Source of the DNA: Clostridiales bacterium
GTDB lineage: Bacteria; Bacillota; Clostridia; Oscillospirales; Oscillospiraceae
Direction: 5' to 3'
Assembly (NCBI GenBank): GCA_021199695.1
Contig: JAJQHP010000097.1
Span: 1 to 9,448 of the forward strand
DNA: 9,448 nt
Shown: positions 6,311-9,448 of the stretch, in pieces
Layout of the letters: each line of letters opens with the position of its first letter
Position numbering within the stretch: the first letter of the stretch is position 1
Made by a program: the position numbers and the translations under genes
The notes under the pieces: model-generated
The model's database searches: none
Told to the model about the DNA's origin: nothing
The model's input: only the letters and a program-made list of their open reading frames with translations

Positions 6311-7498
6311 TTATCCGCTCTCCATGCACTCCAGATACACCTCCCCCGCCGCCCGGGCGAACAATCTGGCCCCGGCCAGGGCCTCCTGGAGGGTGTTTCC
6401 GCTGGTGCCCACCTCCACCAGGAGGGAGCCGACGGTCATGTGCTGGTTGAACCGCTGAGAGCGGAGATTGATGGGCCGGGGGAACCCGGCGTCGATGCCC
6501 AGCAGCCGGGCCTGGATGTGGGTGGCCAGGGCGAGATTTTCCGCCCAGTTGGGGTGGGTCAGCCCGCCGTCGTCGGTGCCCACCACCAGCATGACCTGAG
6601 CCACCGTCTCCCCGTCCACCGTGTCCGTCAGCTTGTAGACCGTGCCGTCATCGGCGATGAGGGCGTCCCGGTGGACGTCCAGGACGACAGAGATGGTGGG
6701 ATACTGCTCCAGATAGCTATTGATGCCCTCCAGAGAACGGGCGTAGGAGCCGGTGTAGCTGGGATAGTCGTACAATGTGGTGTCGTGGACGACGGACAGC
6801 CCCAACTCCTCAAAGACCGCCTTCATCTCCTCTCCCACCCGGATCATGTTGTAGTTCTCATCTGTCGTGCGGGCGGTGTCCGAGGCCACATACTCGTCCC
6901 CGGCGGCAATGGTGTAGGCCTCGGTGGCGTGGGTGTGCATAATGAGGATCTGCGGCCCCTCACGGGAGACGGTCAGGGTCAGCTCCCGCTCCAGATAGTC
7001 CGACAGCTCCACCTCGATGCCGTCCGTGCGGTTGGTCAGCTCCAGCAGGGAGGCGTCCGCCGGGGTGATAGATTCGGCTGTCTCCTCCGTCCCCTCCCCG
7101 GCTTCCTCCTCCAGGGGAGCCTCCAGCAGACCGGAGACGGGGACGGCTTCCTCTGCCGGCTCCGTATCCTCCTCCGGCGCTGTCTCCTCCGTCTCCAGGA
7201 GCGCTTCCGGTTCTTCTTCCTCAACGACGGGAGCGATCGTTTCCGTTGGCTGCTCCTCCTGAACCGTCTGGGGAAGGGCCTCCAGAATGGACTGCTCCAA
7301 AGAAATATCTTCCGAGGCGTCCGCCCCCAGCTCTGCGCTGACGGCCTGGGAGAGCAGACCGGAGACGTTGAGAGCCTGAACCAGGGCGGTCCCCATCTCG
7401 GCCACCGTCCCCGGATGGGCGATCAGCCACACCGCTCCCGCCGCCGCAGCCAGGGCGGTCAGCCGCCGCAGACGGCGGCCCTGTCCCTTCCGGCCCAT
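6311..7498 (-). CDS. spoIIP: Stage II sporulation protein P (SpoIIP), engulfment peptidoglycan hydrolase
   Basis: The protein has 395 aa. A basic N-terminus and one membrane helix (about 12-28) anchor it. A long acidic linker (about 62-140, rich in Glu/Pro/Thr) leads to the SpoIIP catalytic domain (about 180-390). Family motifs are LIMHTHATEAYT (185-196; His188/His190 and Glu193 are candidate zinc or catalytic residues), LDVHRDA (273-279; His276), NLRSQRFNQHMTVGSLLVEV (344-363) and TSGNTLQEA (365-373). In endospore formers SpoIIP acts with SpoIID and SpoIIM in the engulfment complex and cleaves peptidoglycan as amidase and endopeptidase. The ATG at 7498 has GGGGAGG 8 nt upstream. The frame extends to a GTG at 7546, but those 16 residues lack a good RBS and put a basic arm before the anchor. 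The gpr protease gene, often upstream of spoIIP in Bacillus, is absent; the upstream neighbour is a divergent WYL regulator. Confidence 0.93.
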   Translation of the reverse strand: MGRKGQGRRLRRLTALAAAAGAVWLIAHPGTVAEMGTALVQALNVSGLLSQAVSAELGADASEDISLEQSILEALPQTVQEEQPTETIAPVVEEEEPEALLETEETAPEEDTEPAEEAVPVSGLLEAPLEEEAGEGTEETAESITPADASLLELTNRTDGIEVELSDYLERELTLTVSREGPQILIMHTHATEAYTIAAGDEYVASDTARTTDENYNMIRVGEEMKAVFEELGLSVVHDTTLYDYPSYTGSYARSLEGINSYLEQYPTISVVLDVHRDALIADDGTVYKLTDTVDGETVAQVMLVVGTDDGGLTHPNWAENLALATHIQARLLGIDAGFPRPINLRSQRFNQHMTVGSLLVEVGTSGNTLQEALAGARLFARAAGEVYLECMESG

Positions 7499-7558
7499 CC
7501 GCCTCGCCTCCCCTCCGCCGTGGCTCGTCCGGGATTCCCACGCCACGCAAGCGGTATC

Positions 7559-7587
7559 AGTCTATGCGGGAACGGGCGGATTTAGAA
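7559..7587 (-). promoter_or_regulatory. Possible sigma-E type promoter for spoIIP
   Basis: On the minus strand CATAGACT (7566-7559) resembles the sigma-E -10 element CATACAnT with one mismatch. The hexamer 15 bp upstream, TTCTAA (7587-7582), is only a weak -35 match. A start near 7550 would leave a leader of about 50 nt to the ATG at 7498, and spoIIP is sigma-E dependent in Bacillus. The match is modest and could be chance. Confidence 0.3.
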
Positions 7588-7602
7588 CGCCGCCCGGATT
7601 TA
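7573..7602. repeat. Inverted plus direct repeat at the WYL promoter, candidate operator
   Basis: CGGGCGG (7573-7579) and CCGCCCG (7590-7596) form a perfect 7-bp inverted repeat with a 10-bp spacer. CGGATTTA also occurs twice as a direct repeat, at 7577-7584 and 7595-7602, 18 bp apart. The second copy overlaps the -35 box of the WYL gene promoter, and the repeats flank the possible spoIIP -35. The position suits a binding site for the WYL regulator acting on itself and perhaps on spoIIP. Confidence 0.45.
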
Positions 7603-7627
7603 CTTTTTCTCTCCCTTACGATACAAT
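7599..7627 (+). promoter_or_regulatory. Promoter of the WYL regulator gene
   Basis: TTTACT (7599-7604) and TACAAT (7622-7627) are separated by 17 bp. The predicted start near 7634 gives a leader of about 36 nt before the ATG at 7670, which has AAAGGAG (7657-7663) 6 nt upstream. Confidence 0.6.
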
Positions 7628-7669
7628 AGGGGTGGAAACAGACCGTCCCGACCTGGAAAGGAGACCCCC

Positions 7670-8656
7670 ATGCCCAAAAATGCCCATCAGAAGAACAAGC
7701 TGCTCCTCCTGCTGCAAATTTTACAGGAGGAGAGCGACGAGGAGCATCCTGTCTCCGGCCCCCGGCTGCTCCAAATGCTGCAGGAACGGGGCGTTGCCGC
7801 CGAGCGGAAGAGCCTCTATGATGACATCGACGCCCTCCGGGCGCTGGGGTATGATATCCAGCTCCAGCGGGGCCGGGGCTATTTTCTGGGGGAGCGGGAC
7901 TTCCAGCTGGCGGAGCTGAAGCTGCTGGTGGACGCGGTCCAGTCCTCCCGGTTTATCCCGGCGGGTAAGAGCGGCCAGCTCATCAAAAAGCTGGAGCGGC
8001 TCACCTCCGTCCACCACGCCCGGGAGCTGCAACGACAGGTCTATGTGGCTGGACGGGTGAAGAGCCTGAACGAGAGCGTTTACTACTCCATCGACGCTCT
8101 CCACCAGGCCATCGGGGACGACCGACAGGTGCGCTTCCGGTACTACAAGTACGACCGGGAGCGACAGAAGGTGCTCCGGCACGGCGGGAGCTGGTATCAG
8201 GTCAGCCCCTATGCCCTTCTGCGCAGCGACGAGAATTACTATCTGGTGGCCTATGACGGTCGCTCCCGGGAGATCCGCCACTATCGGGTGGACAAAATGG
8301 TGTCCCTGACCCAGACCGACCGGCCCCGGGAGGGTGGCGACGCCTATCGCTCCTTTGATCTGGGAGCTTATACCCGGCTCCACTTCGGAATGTTCCGGGG
8401 CCGGGAGGCGGACGTGACCCTGCGGTGCGAAAACCGGATGGCGGACATCCTCATCGACCGCTTCGGGGCCGATTTGAGCATGGCCCCGGACGGCCCGGAA
8501 CACTTCACCTGTATGGTCCATCTGGCGGTGAGCCAGCAGTTCTTCGGCTGGCTGTTCGGCCTGGGACCGGGGATTCAGCTCACCGGTCCGGAGTGGGCGG
8601 TGAAGGAGCTGGAGGGCCAGCTGGAGGAATGTCTGGCCCTGCACCGGGAAAAATAG
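7670..8656 (+). CDS. HTH/WYL-domain transcriptional regulator
   Basis: The protein has 328 aa, the usual length for this family. The N-terminus (about 7-72) is a winged helix-turn-helix of the HTH_11/DeoR type, with ERKSLYDDIDALRALGYDI (45-63) as the recognition region and RGRGYFL (67-73) as the wing. The WYL domain spans about 140-215: VRFRYYKYD (154-162), WYQVSPYALL (175-184), and YYLVAYD (190-196), in which Tyr replaces the first Trp of the WYL motif, followed by RHYRVDKM (203-210). The C-terminal part (about 240-325) fits the WCX extension. WYL proteins are ligand-responsive regulators; ligands include nucleic acids or nucleotides in studied cases. It is divergent from spoIIP across 171 bp carrying a candidate operator, which suggests autoregulation, and it may influence spoIIP or the lipoprotein gene 70 bp downstream. 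The target set is unknown. Family assignment is secure. Confidence 0.93.
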   Translation: MPKNAHQKNKLLLLLQILQEESDEEHPVSGPRLLQMLQERGVAAERKSLYDDIDALRALGYDIQLQRGRGYFLGERDFQLAELKLLVDAVQSSRFIPAGKSGQLIKKLERLTSVHHARELQRQVYVAGRVKSLNESVYYSIDALHQAIGDDRQVRFRYYKYDRERQKVLRHGGSWYQVSPYALLRSDENYYLVAYDGRSREIRHYRVDKMVSLTQTDRPREGGDAYRSFDLGAYTRLHFGMFRGREADVTLRCENRMADILIDRFGADLSMAPDGPEHFTCMVHLAVSQQFFGWLFGLGPGIQLTGPEWAVKELEGQLEECLALHREK

Positions 8657-8726
8657 ACGTTATTTGCAGCATTTTGTGGTTCCAATGCGTATAAGAGTTA
8701 GAACACCGAAAAGGAGGCTTACAGCC

Positions 8727-9398
8727 ATGAAAAGGTTGACTGTCATTCTGCTGACCCTTGCCCTGCTGTCCGCCCTAATGACCGGGTGCGCAGAGGAATA
8801 TGTCACTGACTATGTGTCGGAAACCGACGGCGAAACCGTCAGTACAGCGGAGGAAGCACCCGAGACGGAAACTGAAACCGAATCAGAATCAGAGACAGAA
8901 ACACCCACCGACGAGACGCCGGAGGAATCCACAGACGGCGGCGACGAGACCGCCACGGAAACCGACGTGACTGCCCAGGTGGAGGAACTGCTGAGCCAGG
9001 CAGACTTCCGGATAGAGACAACCTTGAACGGCGAGGACAATCTCTATCGGGCGGACTGGGTGGATACGATCACAGTCTATCCATCGGCAGAGGAGGACGA
9101 CCCGGAGGGGGAGGACGCCGGGACCGGCGACAGCCTGGGTACGGTACAGATCTTCCACTATGCCGACAGCCAGCGGGCGGCGGAGGTGGCGGGAGGCTTT
9201 GATACTGCCGACCCCTCCCTGTTCAGCATGGAAACAGAGGAGGACGGAGAGGCCGTCGCCATGGTCGTGGACTACGTGGCCCCCATCCGGCTCTATCTGG
9301 CGGAGGACTGCATCGTGCTCTACTGCGGTGACAGCCAGGGGGTGGCGGACACCCTGGAGGGTGGACTGGGCGCGCCCTTCGCCCCGGCGGATGAATAA
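8727..9398 (+). CDS. Surface lipoprotein with Thr/Glu-rich tether, unknown function
   Basis: The protein has 223 aa. The signal peptide (MKRLTVILLTLALLSALMTGC) ends in a lipobox with Cys21 as the lipidated residue, so it is predicted to be tethered to the outer face of the membrane. Residues 22-80 are low-complexity and acidic (Glu/Thr/Ser/Asp). A compact C-terminal domain (about 81-218) contains VQIFHYADSQRAAEVA (140-155) and CIVLYCGDSQGVADTLEGGL (195-214). This pattern recalls small clostridial lipoproteins with a conserved 'YEY...A' strand-helix and 'IVLYVG...' ending; that is from memory and no family name is claimed. The ATG at 8727 has AAGGAGG (8711-8717) 9 nt upstream; the in-frame ATG at 8664 would spoil the signal peptide. 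A TATAAG at 8690-8695 lacks a good -35, so it may be read with the WYL gene or from a weak promoter. Confidence 0.8.
   Translation: MKRLTVILLTLALLSALMTGCAEEYVTDYVSETDGETVSTAEEAPETETETESESETETPTDETPEESTDGGDETATETDVTAQVEELLSQADFRIETTLNGEDNLYRADWVDTITVYPSAEEDDPEGEDAGTGDSLGTVQIFHYADSQRAAEVAGGFDTADPSLFSMETEEDGEAVAMVVDYVAPIRLYLAEDCIVLYCGDSQGVADTLEGGLGAPFAPADE
8862..8903 (+). repeat. Degenerate Glu-Thr/Glu-Ser codon repeat in the lipoprotein tether
   Basis: Seven consecutive Glu-Thr or Glu-Ser pairs (residues 46-59) are encoded by a hexamer-like GAR-ACN/TCA pattern. It is a low-complexity spacer that could vary in length between strains. The codons are mixed, so it is not a clean microsatellite. 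Confidence 0.6.
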
Positions 9399-9448
9399 AA
9401 AGATGAATATGCAGCCAAATGGTGAATATTCAGCGGCATATTTGGAAT
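9391..9448 (+). CDS. Possible start of a downstream gene, cut by the window end
   Basis: The frame from ATG 9391 (or ATG 9403) stays open to the window end and reads MNKKMNMQPNGEYSAAYLE. The first ATG overlaps the lipoprotein stop TAA (9396-9398), as expected for translational coupling. No good ribosome binding site is seen, only 19 codons are available, and a direct repeat lies in the same bases, so this may be intergenic DNA instead. Confidence 0.3.
   Translation, partial: MNKKMNMQPNGEYSAAYLE
9404..9434. repeat. Short direct repeat after the lipoprotein gene
   Basis: TGAATATGCAGC (9404-9415) and TGAATATTCAGC (9423-9434) match at 11 of 12 bases with a 19-bp period, about two helical turns. 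AATATGC (9406-9412) and GCATATT also form an inverted repeat, as do CCAAAT and ATTTGG. Tandem half-sites like these would suit an operator for the next gene, but the window ends at 9448 and the bases may instead be coding. Confidence 0.4.

Noticed and set aside
6305..6318. Perfect inverted repeat GCGGAT/ATCCGC over the spoIIP stop codon
   Set aside because: The loop is only 2-4 nt and no T tract follows on the minus strand, so it is a poor terminator and may be chance.
4863..6458. 531-codon open frame on the plus strand
   Set aside because: It is antisense to the AAA+ ATPase gene, whose Walker and sensor motifs are unmistakable. The plus-strand translation is His/Leu/Gly/Val-rich and featureless, typical of a shadow in GC-rich DNA.
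7499..7546. GTG start for spoIIP at 7546
   Set aside because: There is no good SD upstream and the start would lie almost at the predicted transcript start; the ATG at 7498 has GGGGAGG at proper spacing.
6440..7585. 381-codon open frame on the plus strand
   Set aside because: It is antisense to spoIIP, with no ribosome binding site and no recognisable domain.
7721..8644. 307-codon open frame on the minus strand
   Set aside because: It is antisense to the WYL regulator, which has a complete domain structure and a good start.

Overview
The window looks like a chromosomal segment of a spore-forming Firmicute, probably a gut clostridium of the Oscillospiraceae/Eubacteriales type. The reasons are a recognisable stage II sporulation protein P, strong AGGAGG-type ribosome binding sites, TATAAT-type promoters, and fairly GC-rich coding DNA full of CTG/GCC/GAG codons. 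Genus-level placement is inference only. There are no tRNA, rRNA, CRISPR or insertion-sequence signals.

Layout. Positions 1-422 hold no convincing gene. A good sigma-A promoter (423-451) and a leader of about 210 nt precede a 1237-codon gene (669-4382). It encodes a modular membrane protein: two cytoplasmic zinc ribbons, one transmembrane helix, a thermolysin-type FTP/PepSY propeptide, an M4-like metallopeptidase domain with an intact zinc site but substituted transition-state residues, beta-sandwich modules, an RsiV-like (DUF3298-type) domain and a small C-terminal domain. Just after it (4424-4724) lies the N-truncated, frameshifted C-terminal remnant of a probable DUF3169-type membrane protein. 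A strong GC-rich hairpin (4757-4787) separates this from the next, convergent gene.

On the minus strand are two sporulation-flavoured genes. One is a CbxX/CfqX (SpoVK-like) AAA+ ATPase with an extra helical N-terminal domain (4794-6230), which has its own promoter and a possible SD-masking hairpin. The other, upstream of it, is spoIIP (6311-7498), encoding the engulfment peptidoglycan hydrolase. Divergent from spoIIP is a WYL-domain transcriptional regulator (7670-8656). The 171-bp gap between them has an inverted repeat and a direct repeat at the regulator's promoter, a plausible operator. A lipoprotein with an acidic Thr/Glu-rich tether (8727-9398) follows on the plus strand. The window ends in a possible overlapping downstream ORF that coincides with a 12-bp direct repeat.

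How they may work together: SpoIIP and the SpoVK-like ATPase could both serve sporulation. The WYL regulator may control itself, spoIIP and/or the lipoprotein gene. The large protein and the lipoprotein are both surface-exposed, but nothing in the sequence ties them to one pathway. The most unusual element is the mosaic zinc-ribbon/M4-like/RsiV-like protein, whose AT-richer peptidase core sits between GC-richer modules.
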